Shown piece after piece: positions 1-6,884 of a stretch of 14,770 nt of DNA. A model generated the notes under the pieces. It was given only the letters and a program-made list of their open reading frames with translations, searched no databases and was not told the origin of the DNA. Positions within the stretch are counted from its first letter, which is position 1. The number at the start of each line of letters is the position of its first letter. Made by a program: the position numbers and the translations under genes. The stretch comes from Lentisphaeria bacterium (lineage in GTDB: Bacteria > Verrucomicrobiota > Lentisphaeria > Victivallales > UBA1829): the NCBI GenBank assembly GCA_017504325.1, contig JAFVRL010000423.1:1-14770 (forward strand). The letters run 5' to 3'.

Positions 1-32
1 CATTTTTTATACAAACAACACACAAATACAAT

Positions 33-52
33 AACACATTTTTGTGTTTTTT
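33..52 (+). terminator. weak terminator-like hairpin at window edge
   Basis: AACACA (33-38) and TGTGTT (43-48) form a six-pair stem around a TTTT loop. A run of T continues to position 52. In the plus direction this resembles a weak Rho-independent terminator, possibly for a plus-strand gene lying left of the window and converging on the small minus-strand gene. The stem is short and AT-rich, so chance is a real alternative. Confidence 0.3.
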
Positions 53-94
53 CAATATCTTTTACCAACAGAAAGGCTTTTTTCCGGGAGATTC

Positions 95-112
95 AGCCGG
101 TAAACGGCTTTT
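95..112 (+). terminator. short GC hairpin just past the small minus-strand gene
   Basis: AGCCG (95-99) pairs with CGGCT (105-109) around GTAAA, and T continues to 112 on the plus strand. The hairpin touches the stop codon of the minus-strand gene ending at 112. Only the plus direction has the T tract; on the minus strand the stem is followed by GAATC, so it is a poor terminator for that gene. Confidence 0.3.
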
Positions 113-441
113 CAGTCGTCCATAAAACGGTCTCTGCTTTGTGTTTCCTCAAATTCTGACCGGAAAAGAGTTCCGGAAGGATTGCATTTCGGACAGTTGA
201 CCTTTTTGCCTGCAATATGGGCAAGAAGAACAGGAAGAAACAGATACATCCTCATATCCGCCTGCGCCAGAGGCAAAAGAAAAATAATGACGGAAGCAAT
301 ATAAAAGTAAGGGGAAAAGAAGATCGCCGCAAGGATACACAGCAACGCCGGAAGAAGGTAATATCTTCCGGGATGGAGAAAGATCCGTACGATCCCTTTT
401 CCTGTAAGACATTTTGTATTGTGGCAATAAGGACAATCCAT
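112..441 (-). CDS. small membrane protein with two CPxC pairs, unknown function
   Basis: The predicted protein has 109 residues and I do not recognise its family. A CPYC pair (C3, C6) at the N terminus and a CPKC pair (C83, C86) after the membrane part could together form a zinc ribbon. Between them, roughly residues 27-59 and 63-77 are strongly hydrophobic and aromatic, suggesting two or three membrane passes. The C-terminal tail is charged and ends in Asp-Asp. I chose the ATG at 441 because GGAG lies 11 bases upstream. A GTG at 453 is in frame but overlaps that ribosome binding site. The gene begins 25 bases after the stop of the rhamnosidase-like gene, so the two are probably co-transcribed. 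That it is a real gene rests on the ribosome binding site, the spacing and the paired cysteines, not on homology. Confidence 0.55.
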   Translation of the reverse strand: MDCPYCHNTKCLTGKGIVRIFLHPGRYYLLPALLCILAAIFFSPYFYIASVIIFLLPLAQADMRMYLFLPVLLAHIAGKKVNCPKCNPSGTLFRSEFEETQSRDRFMDD

Positions 442-466
442 AACAAATATCACTCCATCCGGCGGA

Positions 467-3316
467 TTATTTTTCTTCAGGCTGTAAAATATTGATCTGG
501 GGACCTACTTTGAAGGTACAGCTTTGCACATCTTCCGGGACGATGGGAACGATCTCCAGCGGGAAATTGGAATCCACCCTTACAGTAAGTTCCTGTTTGT
601 CATCCAGTATCCATTCCACAAAGATCTGCTGGGAACCGCTTGTGACTTTTCCTTTTGCCTGCTGAACACAATGACAGGCAGGATTGAAATAAAGTTGTTT
701 TCTGCCGGCAGATGCAGGACGCAGCCCCAGAACTTCCCGGATCAGACAGTTACCGGCGATCAGCGGAAAGACAAGGAGATTTTCGTATGTGGGGATCTTT
801 TCATACAGTTTGTTGTATTCCGCAGAACAGCGGATGACTTCCAATGCTTCTTTCTGAAGATCACAGGCACAAAGGGTATCCAGAAGAAAACCCAAAATGC
901 GGCTGTTGCTGAATCTGCCGGGCTCTTCCTTCAGAGTGAACAGGATCTTATCCAGTATGGATTGTTGTGCCTCCACCGGGACAAGTCCACCGTAGAGGGC
1001 AAGGATATTGCTTTCCAGTGAACAGCTTTCCGATTTGAGTCCGTGCAGGCAGTTATCTGCAAAAAGTCCTTTTTCTTCATCGAAAGCAAGACTTTGAAGG
1101 GCATTGGCTATAAAAACGGCTTTCTGACGGCATTCATCCGCTTTTTCATTTTTTCCGGCGGCAAGAAAAAGTTTTTCCGCCCGGAGCAGCGCGCGGCAGT
1201 AAAGGGCATTGAGAGCAGTGAAAACCCCCTGCTCATCCATGTTGCCTGAATCATTGAGAAATTCTGTTTTGCCGAAGATCTCCGTGGAAAGCATTCCATT
1301 GTTTTTTGCGGAGGAAATACTGAAAAGATCAAGGAGTCTTTCCAGTACCGGGAGCATGGAGCGGAGGAAATCCAGATCGCCGCCTGTCATAAAATGTTCT
1401 CTCAACCACAGGATCCAGCAAAGGGCACTGTCCGGTGTAAATGTATGGATGCCGGAGGGGGCTATGGCAGGGATCATCCCGTTGGGGAGCTGGGCATTGG
1501 CGAATTGTTCCAGTGCATTCTTTACCGGCGGGGTTTCGCCGAAGAAACTGTAAATGGCTCTTGAGTAAATGTAACATTCCGGCAGACTCTGACAGCATCT
1601 TCCCGCAGGATTGTCGATGATATTGGTCTTTATGCACTGACTGCTGCACAACAATGTTTTCGCCCAGACCTCTTCCAGAAGGGGATCGGAACAGTGAAAA
1701 TCAATATCTGTAACCGTATCGGCACAGCAGGAACAGAAGGAGCCCCGCAGAAAAATACGGCTGGATGCTTTTCTCACCGTGACCATGATATATCTTGCTC
1801 CTGTGGGAGTGAATCTCTGCCAGATGTCCTGTTCTTTTTTACCCGAAAGGATGAGGGTATCCGTTTTTCTTCCCATGGGACCTACTGAACGGATACGGTT
1901 TTCTGCAAAATGGATCCCGGGGGTGATGTCAATAATATCTCCTGCGGAACCGTTCAGCTCAAAACGGGGGAATCCATACATGAGCTGTCCCAGATCATAT
2001 ATTGCATACTCCCCTTCCCGGAGAACATTTTTATTTACAGCGGAATCTGCCGCCATCGGGATAAGTTCTTTGTGTTCACCGTCATCCGCAAGAAGTACAC
2101 TGGAACGGTACAGGGCATAGGGGGTGAAAGTGCAGCTGTGCAGAAGGGTGGAGACATCATTGATCTCCTGCGGCAGAGTACAGCATACGGTCCGGGTGCT
2201 TTCTGCAATATCGCCGGTACTGGGCATGACAAAGGCAAAAGGTAATTGCAGCGGTCCGGCAAGACTCCAGCCTTGAGGGGAAGCTGTTTCCGGTTTGCTG
2301 TAAAAAAGAAATCTGCCTTTTTTCTGACCGGGGAACAGAAGAAAGGCTCCCATGGAATGGGGCTGGGTATCCTGAACGAGTACCAGTTTATTCCAGCCTT
2401 TTTTCAGATGGAGTGCCGCCGTCTGCAAAAGACTGTCGCCGGCTTTGAAACTTTCGCTGTTTTCAATGACCGGGGGTTTTGTTGCGCAATTTGTATTGCG
2501 GAAAATCTCCAGATCATTGCCGTACAGGATGCAGGGATCATCGGAGGAGATCACAAGATCCGTATCAAATTCTTCCTCCGTCAAAATATAGGTAGAGGCA
2601 GCATAAGTGCCTCCGGAAAATCCCGGAAGAGAGGCGCAGGAGAGAGCAATATACGGCATCTCCTCCTGGAAAAATCCGGCAAGAACAGGTGTTTGCATAC
2701 CGGTTTCATCCCACACAAGAAGCTGATTTTCAGAGACCTTCAAGTTGGCGGGATCATTCAGAAAATCCCGTATCTTCTCCGGAGAGATCCAGGAACTGTC
2801 GTCAAAACCTGCTGTATGCCAGGCAGCCGGCATACCGGCAAGATCCTGCTGCAAAGTGGCTCCCAGCGCAACATGGCACATAGGGGGATTTCTGCGGCAG
2901 CAATCTGCTTCCAGAATTTTCCAGAAAGCATTTGTCCAGAGTACGGGAGCATTATTGAGATCAAGCTGACACCAGATCCCGGGTTCACCGGGTGCGGTAA
3001 AACACGTATTGACCAGGGGCAGATGGGTTTCTATGGCAATACAATTCATGCCCACATCAAGGTACTGGGCAACATCATAGTGGTCTATCCTGCAATCTTT
3101 TGAACCGGACATGCCCTGTCCGTAACCGATATGGCAGCCGTTGATGTAAAGATGGTAGCCCGGAACTGCAGAGATCCACAGATCTGCAAAAGAGATCATG
3201 GAATCCAGTGAAAATTCCTTACGGAGAAAAACATAGGATTCCCGGCGCAGTTCTCTGTTTTTTCCCGGCCAAAGCCAGGAGCCGCGAAAATCGTATCGCC
3301 TGATATTTTCATTCAT
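467..3316 (-). CDS. alpha-L-rhamnosidase-like six-hairpin protein (GH78-like), degenerate active site
   Basis: The protein has 949 residues, a normal length for multidomain GH78 proteins. It has no signal peptide, so it is probably cytoplasmic. An N-terminal galactose-binding-like domain (about 5-120) contains WISA, HLYINGCHIG and a DV/YLDVG turn. A second beta region near 435-530 has the family pattern YDLGQLMYGFPRFEL and TGARYIMVTVR. The (alpha/alpha)6 domain spans about 540-860, and the C-terminal beta domain carries GRKQLYFNP and AKGKVTSGSQQIFVEW. The usual GH78 catalytic stretch (DCPxRExLxWxGD) appears here as DNPAGRCCQSLPE (568-580). By eye the first Asp is kept, the key Glu becomes Arg573, and the last Asp becomes Glu580. 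It may therefore be inactive on rhamnosides, or be a binding protein. AAGGAG favours the ATG at 3316 (7-base spacing); the ATG at 3319 is directly adjacent and also possible. Confidence 0.85.
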   Translation of the reverse strand: MNENIRRYDFRGSWLWPGKNRELRRESYVFLRKEFSLDSMISFADLWISAVPGYHLYINGCHIGYGQGMSGSKDCRIDHYDVAQYLDVGMNCIAIETHLPLVNTCFTAPGEPGIWCQLDLNNAPVLWTNAFWKILEADCCRRNPPMCHVALGATLQQDLAGMPAAWHTAGFDDSSWISPEKIRDFLNDPANLKVSENQLLVWDETGMQTPVLAGFFQEEMPYIALSCASLPGFSGGTYAASTYILTEEEFDTDLVISSDDPCILYGNDLEIFRNTNCATKPPVIENSESFKAGDSLLQTAALHLKKGWNKLVLVQDTQPHSMGAFLLFPGQKKGRFLFYSKPETASPQGWSLAGPLQLPFAFVMPSTGDIAESTRTVCCTLPQEINDVSTLLHSCTFTPYALYRSSVLLADDGEHKELIPMAADSAVNKNVLREGEYAIYDLGQLMYGFPRFELNGSAGDIIDITPGIHFAENRIRSVGPMGRKTDTLILSGKKEQDIWQRFTPTGARYIMVTVRKASSRIFLRGSFCSCCADTVTDIDFHCSDPLLEEVWAKTLLCSSQCIKTNIIDNPAGRCCQSLPECYIYSRAIYSFFGETPPVKNALEQFANAQLPNGMIPAIAPSGIHTFTPDSALCWILWLREHFMTGGDLDFLRSMLPVLERLLDLFSISSAKNNGMLSTEIFGKTEFLNDSGNMDEQGVFTALNALYCRALLRAEKLFLAAGKNEKADECRQKAVFIANALQSLAFDEEKGLFADNCLHGLKSESCSLESNILALYGGLVPVEAQQSILDKILFTLKEEPGRFSNSRILGFLLDTLCACDLQKEALEVIRCSAEYNKLYEKIPTYENLLVFPLIAGNCLIREVLGLRPASAGRKQLYFNPACHCVQQAKGKVTSGSQQIFVEWILDDKQELTVRVDSNFPLEIVPIVPEDVQSCTFKVGPQINILQPEEK

Positions 3317-3369
3317 CATGGATCTCCTTTTCCGCCACATCCCGCAGGGGGGGCTGTTTATGAACCGGC

Positions 3370-3396
3370 ACCGGACAGATACGCACATTATCCGGT
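3370..3396. promoter_or_regulatory. operator-like inverted repeat ACCGGA-N15-TCCGGT
   Basis: ACCGGA (3370-3375) and TCCGGT (3391-3396) are perfect inverted half-sites separated by 15 bases. They lie just downstream of the predicted transcription start of the rhamnosidase-like gene (about 3410 on the minus strand), where a repressor could block elongation. A short leader RNA stem is equally possible. The word TTCCGG/CCGGAA is common in this DNA, which weakens the case. Confidence 0.3.
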
Positions 3397-3416
3397 ATAA
3401 AACTTCCTCATGGAAT

Positions 3417-3444
3417 ATTATAACTGAAAAAAAAGGATTTTCAA
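3417..3444 (-). promoter_or_regulatory. sigma70-type promoter for the rhamnosidase-like gene
   Basis: On the minus strand TTGAAA (3444-3439), a 16-base spacer and a perfect TATAAT (3422-3417) form a near-consensus vegetative promoter. Transcription would start near 3410, giving a leader of about 94 bases before the ATG at 3316. Confidence 0.6.
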
Positions 3445-3543
3445 GTTCAAAAGTGATTTTTTTTTTCCGTATTTACCTTTTTTTGTCAGTCAGAAGTGAT
3501 TTCCGGGATATTTCCCTGCTTTTGCGGAATTTAAAACAGCCTC

Positions 3544-3571
3544 TTGAAATAAGATAATATGGATGTATATT
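3544..3571 (+). promoter_or_regulatory. sigma70-type promoter for the ABC importer operon
   Basis: TTGAAA (3544-3549), a 16-base spacer and TATATT (3566-3571) match the vegetative consensus closely and share the -35 hexamer and spacer length of the opposing promoter. Transcription would start near 3578, about 33 bases before the ATG at 3611. An overlapping alternative is TTAAAA (3531-3536) with GATAAT (3553-3558). Confidence 0.55.
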
Positions 3572-3610
3572 AGTGATTATTTCAAAAAAACGAAAAAGGA
3601 GAGGTTTCTT

Positions 3611-4489
3611 ATGTGGAAAAAAATGCTTTCGATCGCAGTATGCGCATTTCTTGTGTGTGTGTTCACCGGATGTTCCGAAGATAAAGGCGGAAAAAAGTTT
3701 ACCGTGGGATTCGATTCATCCTTCCCTCCCTACGGGTATGTTGAAAAGGGAGAGTTCAAGGGATTTGATCTTGATCTTGCCCGGGAAGTGGCAAAACGCA
3801 ACTCCTGGGAGATCGTTCTCAGACCGATCAACTGGGATGCAAAGGATATGGAACTCAACTCCGGAAGTATTGACTGTATCTGGAACGGTTTTACCATCAA
3901 CGGCAGGGAAAATTCCTATGAATGGAGTGAACCCTATGTGGATAACAGTCAGGTGGTTCTGGTGAAAAAATCCTCCGGGATCAAGAATCTTGCCGGACTC
4001 AAGGGAAAAGTCGTTGCTGTTCAGACCGATACTCCCGTACAGAAAGCTCTTTCCGCCAAAGGCAGTAAAGAAGCTCTCGGTAAAACCTTCAAAAAACTGA
4101 TCGTCACCCCCAACTATAATAATGCGGTTATGGAACTGGAAGCCGGAAGTGTGGATGCTGTTGCCATGGATATCGGGGTGGCACAGATGAAAGCGAAAGA
4201 AAATAAAGCATTTGTCATTTTGCCTGAAACGGTGATCACAGAAAAATACGGTATCGGGTTCAAAAAAGGCAATACAGCTTTGCGCGATGCTGTGCAGAAT
4301 ACTCTTAAAGAGATGGTGGCGGATGGTACTGCAGCAAAGATCTCTGCAAAATATTTTGACGGAAGAAATGTGCTTATCATCAAAGGTGCTGTCAAAAAAG
4401 CTCCTGCCGTTGCTGTAAAAGCGGTGGCACCTGTGACCAATGCCATGAAGAAAGCACAGCAGGCAGCGGAAAAAGCCGCCGGAAAATAA
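3611..4489 (+). CDS. polar amino acid ABC transporter, substrate-binding lipoprotein
   Basis: This 292-residue family 3 solute-binding protein would capture a polar amino acid outside the membrane and deliver it to the permease encoded next. MWKKMLSIAVCAFLVCVFTGC is a lipoprotein signal with a lipobox ending at Cys21. The mature domain starts with KFTVGFDSSFPPYGY (29-43) and GFDLDLAREVAKR (51-63). FTINGRENSYEWSEPYV (94-110) contains Arg99, which in this family binds the substrate carboxylate, and Asp187 in VDAVAMD fits the usual ligand-contacting region. The domain ends near residue 258. It is followed by an unusual tail of about 34 residues rich in Ala and Lys (12 Ala, 7 Lys). GGAG lies nine bases upstream of the ATG at 3611; the in-frame ATG at 3563 has no ribosome binding site and would precede the signal peptide. 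The amino acid specificity cannot be assigned. Confidence 0.9.
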   Translation: MWKKMLSIAVCAFLVCVFTGCSEDKGGKKFTVGFDSSFPPYGYVEKGEFKGFDLDLAREVAKRNSWEIVLRPINWDAKDMELNSGSIDCIWNGFTINGRENSYEWSEPYVDNSQVVLVKKSSGIKNLAGLKGKVVAVQTDTPVQKALSAKGSKEALGKTFKKLIVTPNYNNAVMELEAGSVDAVAMDIGVAQMKAKENKAFVILPETVITEKYGIGFKKGNTALRDAVQNTLKEMVADGTAAKISAKYFDGRNVLIIKGAVKKAPAVAVKAVAPVTNAMKKAQQAAEKAAGK

Positions 4490-4525
4490 AAAAAAGCGGA
4501 AGAAGAGAGGAAAAGGATTTCGGTT

Positions 4526-5176
4526 ATGGATTATGCAAGTATGTTGACGGAGCTTCTCAAGGGGCTTCTTGTATCTGTGGAGATCTTTTTCCTTACTTTG
4601 CTTTTTGCATTGCCTCTGGGATTGCTTATTGCCTTCGGGCGGATGTCGAAAAACTGTATCGTATCCAATATTTTCCGTGTGTATATCTCCATTATGCGGG
4701 GAACGCCTCTGATGCTTCAGCTTCTGGTGTGTTTTTTCGGACCTTATTATCTTTTCAGGATCCCGCTGACAGATCCCTACCGTTTTATTGCGGTCATCAT
4801 CGCTTTTTCATTGAATTATGCCGCCTATTTTGCAGAGATCTACCGTTCCGGTATCCAGTCCATCCCTGTGGGGCAGTATGAGGCGGCAGGCGTGTTGGGG
4901 CTTACGCCTCTGCAAACCTTTTTCCGGATCATTTTCCCCCAGGTGGCAAAGAGAGTGATCCCGCCTGTGACCAACGAGGTCATCACGCTTGTGAAGGATA
5001 CCTCTCTTGCCTTTTCTATTGCAGTCATGGAGATGTTCACTATGGCAAAACAGATCGCAAGTGCCCATACCACCATGATCCCCTTTGTTGCCGCCGGAGC
5101 TTTTTATTATATCTTCAACTTCCTTGTGGCATTCTGCATGGAACGGCTGGAAAAACGGCTGGATTATTACAGATAA
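4526..5176 (+). CDS. polar amino acid ABC transporter, permease (HisM/GlnP type)
   Basis: The protein has 216 residues, typical for single-domain amino acid permeases. Hydrophobic segments lie at about 11-38, 62-79, 86-105 and 186-204, and another may lie near 150-175. SIMRGTPLMLQLLVCFFGPYY (55-75) is a family signature. The EAA loop, which docks on the ATPase, is E119-A-A-G-V-L-G125, followed by PLQTFFRIIFPQ. It probably works as a homodimer, because no second permease gene is present. It lies 36 bases after the lipoprotein gene with an AGGA-type ribosome binding site, and 13 bases before the ATPase start, consistent with one operon. Confidence 0.92.
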   Translation: MDYASMLTELLKGLLVSVEIFFLTLLFALPLGLLIAFGRMSKNCIVSNIFRVYISIMRGTPLMLQLLVCFFGPYYLFRIPLTDPYRFIAVIIAFSLNYAAYFAEIYRSGIQSIPVGQYEAAGVLGLTPLQTFFRIIFPQVAKRVIPPVTNEVITLVKDTSLAFSIAVMEMFTMAKQIASAHTTMIPFVAAGAFYYIFNFLVAFCMERLEKRLDYYR

Positions 5177-5189
5177 GGAGATGGAAAAA

Positions 5190-5948
5190 ATGAGTAAAGA
5201 ACTTTTGAAGATCCGTAATTTTTCCAAGACTTTCGGCGATCTTACTGTGCTTAAAGACATCTCTTTTTCTGTAAAAGAAGGGGAAGTGGTATCCATCATC
5301 GGGCCTTCCGGATCGGGCAAGACTACTTTATTGCGCTGTGCCGCTTTGCTGGAAAATGTGGAGAAAGTGGATCTTGCCTATGAAGATCTCGCCGTTTGTA
5401 AAAATGGTGTATATGCTGCAAAAAATGTGTTGAAGGAAGCGAAAAATTATTTTGGTTTTGTATTCCAGAATTTCAATCTCTTCCCACATTACAGTGTCCG
5501 GGAAAATGTGACACTTGCCCCTCTTCTTGTACAGAAACGCAATAAGGAAGAGGTGGAAAAAGAGTTTTTTATTCTGTTGGAAAAAATGGGATTATCCGGC
5601 AAGGAAAATGCTTATCCGTGTGAACTTTCCGGCGGACAGCAGCAGCGGGTCGCCATTGCCAGAGCCCTTGCAACAAAACCCAGGATACTCTTTTTTGATG
5701 AACCCACATCCGCTCTTGATCCGGAATTGACACAGGAGATTTTGAAAGTTATCCGTGATCTTGCGGAAGAGAAGATGACCATGGTCATTGTGACCCATGA
5801 GATCACATTTGCAAGGAATGTTTCCGACAGGATCATCTTTATGGCAGACGGCTACATCGTGGAAGAAGGGCGTGCCGCACAGCTTGTGGATCATCCGCAA
5901 AATGAACGTACAAAAGAGTTTCTTGCCTTTATCAGCCGGGAAAACTGA
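5190..5948 (+). CDS. polar amino acid ABC transporter, ATP-binding protein (GlnQ/HisP type)
   Basis: The 252-residue cytoplasmic ATPase powers the importer. It carries Walker A GPSGSGKTT (38-46, Lys44), the Q-loop Gln93 in FVFQNFNLFPH, the signature LSGGQQQR (146-153), Walker B ILFFDE (166-171), the D-loop SALD and the switch His203 in VTHE. All catalytic elements are intact. I chose the ATG at 5190 because AAGGAG (5175-5180) lies nine bases upstream; the ATG at 5181 directly abuts the ribosome binding site. The ribosome binding site overlaps the end of the permease gene, suggesting translational coupling. Confidence 0.93.
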   Translation: MSKELLKIRNFSKTFGDLTVLKDISFSVKEGEVVSIIGPSGSGKTTLLRCAALLENVEKVDLAYEDLAVCKNGVYAAKNVLKEAKNYFGFVFQNFNLFPHYSVRENVTLAPLLVQKRNKEEVEKEFFILLEKMGLSGKENAYPCELSGGQQQRVAIARALATKPRILFFDEPTSALDPELTQEILKVIRDLAEEKMTMVIVTHEITFARNVSDRIIFMADGYIVEEGRAAQLVDHPQNERTKEFLAFISREN

Positions 5949-6013
5949 ATATATCATACTGTTTGAAGACATGGGAGATGGTTGTCTTTATCAGCTCAAC
6001 AAGGAGAAAGATC

Positions 6014-6883
6014 ATGTCATTTGTACCTGTTACCCACATTGTTTATGCACCTCTGAATAATGCAAAACTTACTCCGCATATTCTACGGGATCTTGCCGCT
6101 TCCGGCATGAAAAATATCGTACTTTCCAGTACTGTCGTATCTGATTGTATGAAGGAGCCTTATCTGCCGGAATGTATCCGGAAATGGGCGGAGGATGCCG
6201 GTCTTGTTTTTATGGATGGTCATGCTCTGTTCCCGGATTGCGTATGCCCTTCTTACCCTGTTGAGGAAAAACGGGATCTTATGATCAATTACATCAAAAT
6301 GGAACTTTCCATTGCCCATGCTTTCGGAGTAAAGACCTTTACCGTACATACCGGAAACAATTATGACCGTACTCTTTCCGTGGAGGTCTATAAAGAAGCC
6401 ATGTACCGTTCCATGGAAAAACTGCTGCCGGAAGCGGAAAAAAATGATGTGATCATTGCTTTGGAAAACATTTGGACAAGCCCTAATACTCCGGAAGTGC
6501 TGCTGGATGTGGTGGAAAAATTTGATTCCCCCTATCTGGGACTCTGTTATGATTCCGGTCATGCCAATATTATGAAATACGCAAAAAGGGAAAATTCCCC
6601 GGCAAAGATCTGGTGGAATACTCCGGAGGAGATCCCCCAGGATGACCGGATCCTGGAAAAGATGCTCCCTTATGTGGTGAACTGCCATTTGCATGACAAC
6701 TGCGGGGAAAGAGATGATCATTTCCTTCCCGGCAAGGGCAATATCAACTGGGATCATATCATGGGACTTCTGAAAAAAGCACCCCGGCTCAAATGTATCC
6801 AGAATGAATCCGGCTATAACAGCGATACTTTGTCCACAAGGGATGTTGTGAAACTTTTTGAAGATCTTTGTGAAAAAGGATAA
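6014..6883 (+). CDS. TIM-barrel sugar phosphate isomerase/epimerase-like protein
   Basis: This 289-residue protein belongs to the xylose-isomerase-like TIM-barrel superfamily (AP endonuclease 2 family), whose members isomerise or epimerise sugars or related keto compounds with a divalent metal. Likely metal and proton-transfer residues are Glu151 in ALENIW, Asp180 and His183 in CYDSGHAN, His225/His227 in NCHLHDN, and Glu265 in QNESG. FTVHTGNN (109-116) and DDHFLPGKGNINW (234-246) are also characteristic. AAGGAG lies seven bases before the ATG at 6014; an in-frame upstream ATG at 5963 lacks one. It follows the ATPase by 65 bases with no clear terminator, so it is probably in the importer operon. 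The pairing of a sugar-type enzyme with an amino acid importer is unusual. The substrate is unknown. Confidence 0.85.
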   Translation: MSFVPVTHIVYAPLNNAKLTPHILRDLAASGMKNIVLSSTVVSDCMKEPYLPECIRKWAEDAGLVFMDGHALFPDCVCPSYPVEEKRDLMINYIKMELSIAHAFGVKTFTVHTGNNYDRTLSVEVYKEAMYRSMEKLLPEAEKNDVIIALENIWTSPNTPEVLLDVVEKFDSPYLGLCYDSGHANIMKYAKRENSPAKIWWNTPEEIPQDDRILEKMLPYVVNCHLHDNCGERDDHFLPGKGNINWDHIMGLLKKAPRLKCIQNESGYNSDTLSTRDVVKLFEDLCEKG

Positions 6884-6884
6884 T

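Larger units (their letters stand above)
3317..3610. promoter_or_regulatory. divergent intergenic region with two promoters
   Basis: These 294 bases separate the minus-strand rhamnosidase-like gene from the plus-strand ABC importer operon. They contain one promoter in each direction (listed separately), a run of ten T near 3457-3466, and several short repeats. AGTGATT occurs at 3452-3458, 3495-3501 and 3572-3578. GGGATATTTCCC (3505-3516), a small inverted repeat, lies upstream of the plus-strand promoter. I see no credible small gene here. Confidence 0.6.

Noticed and set aside
2246..3103. 285-codon plus-strand frame inside the rhamnosidase-like gene
   Set aside because: Its translation resembles no family, and the opposite strand encodes a full-length protein with GH78 signatures.
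5966..5988. AAGACA/TGTCTT hairpin between the ATPase and the isomerase genes
   Set aside because: Six pairs with an 11-base loop and no T tract are too weak for a terminator or attenuator.
6879..6884. GATAAT overlapping the isomerase stop as a promoter for the structured element
   Set aside because: The start would fall inside the left arm and destroy the long stem, and the -35 match is poor.
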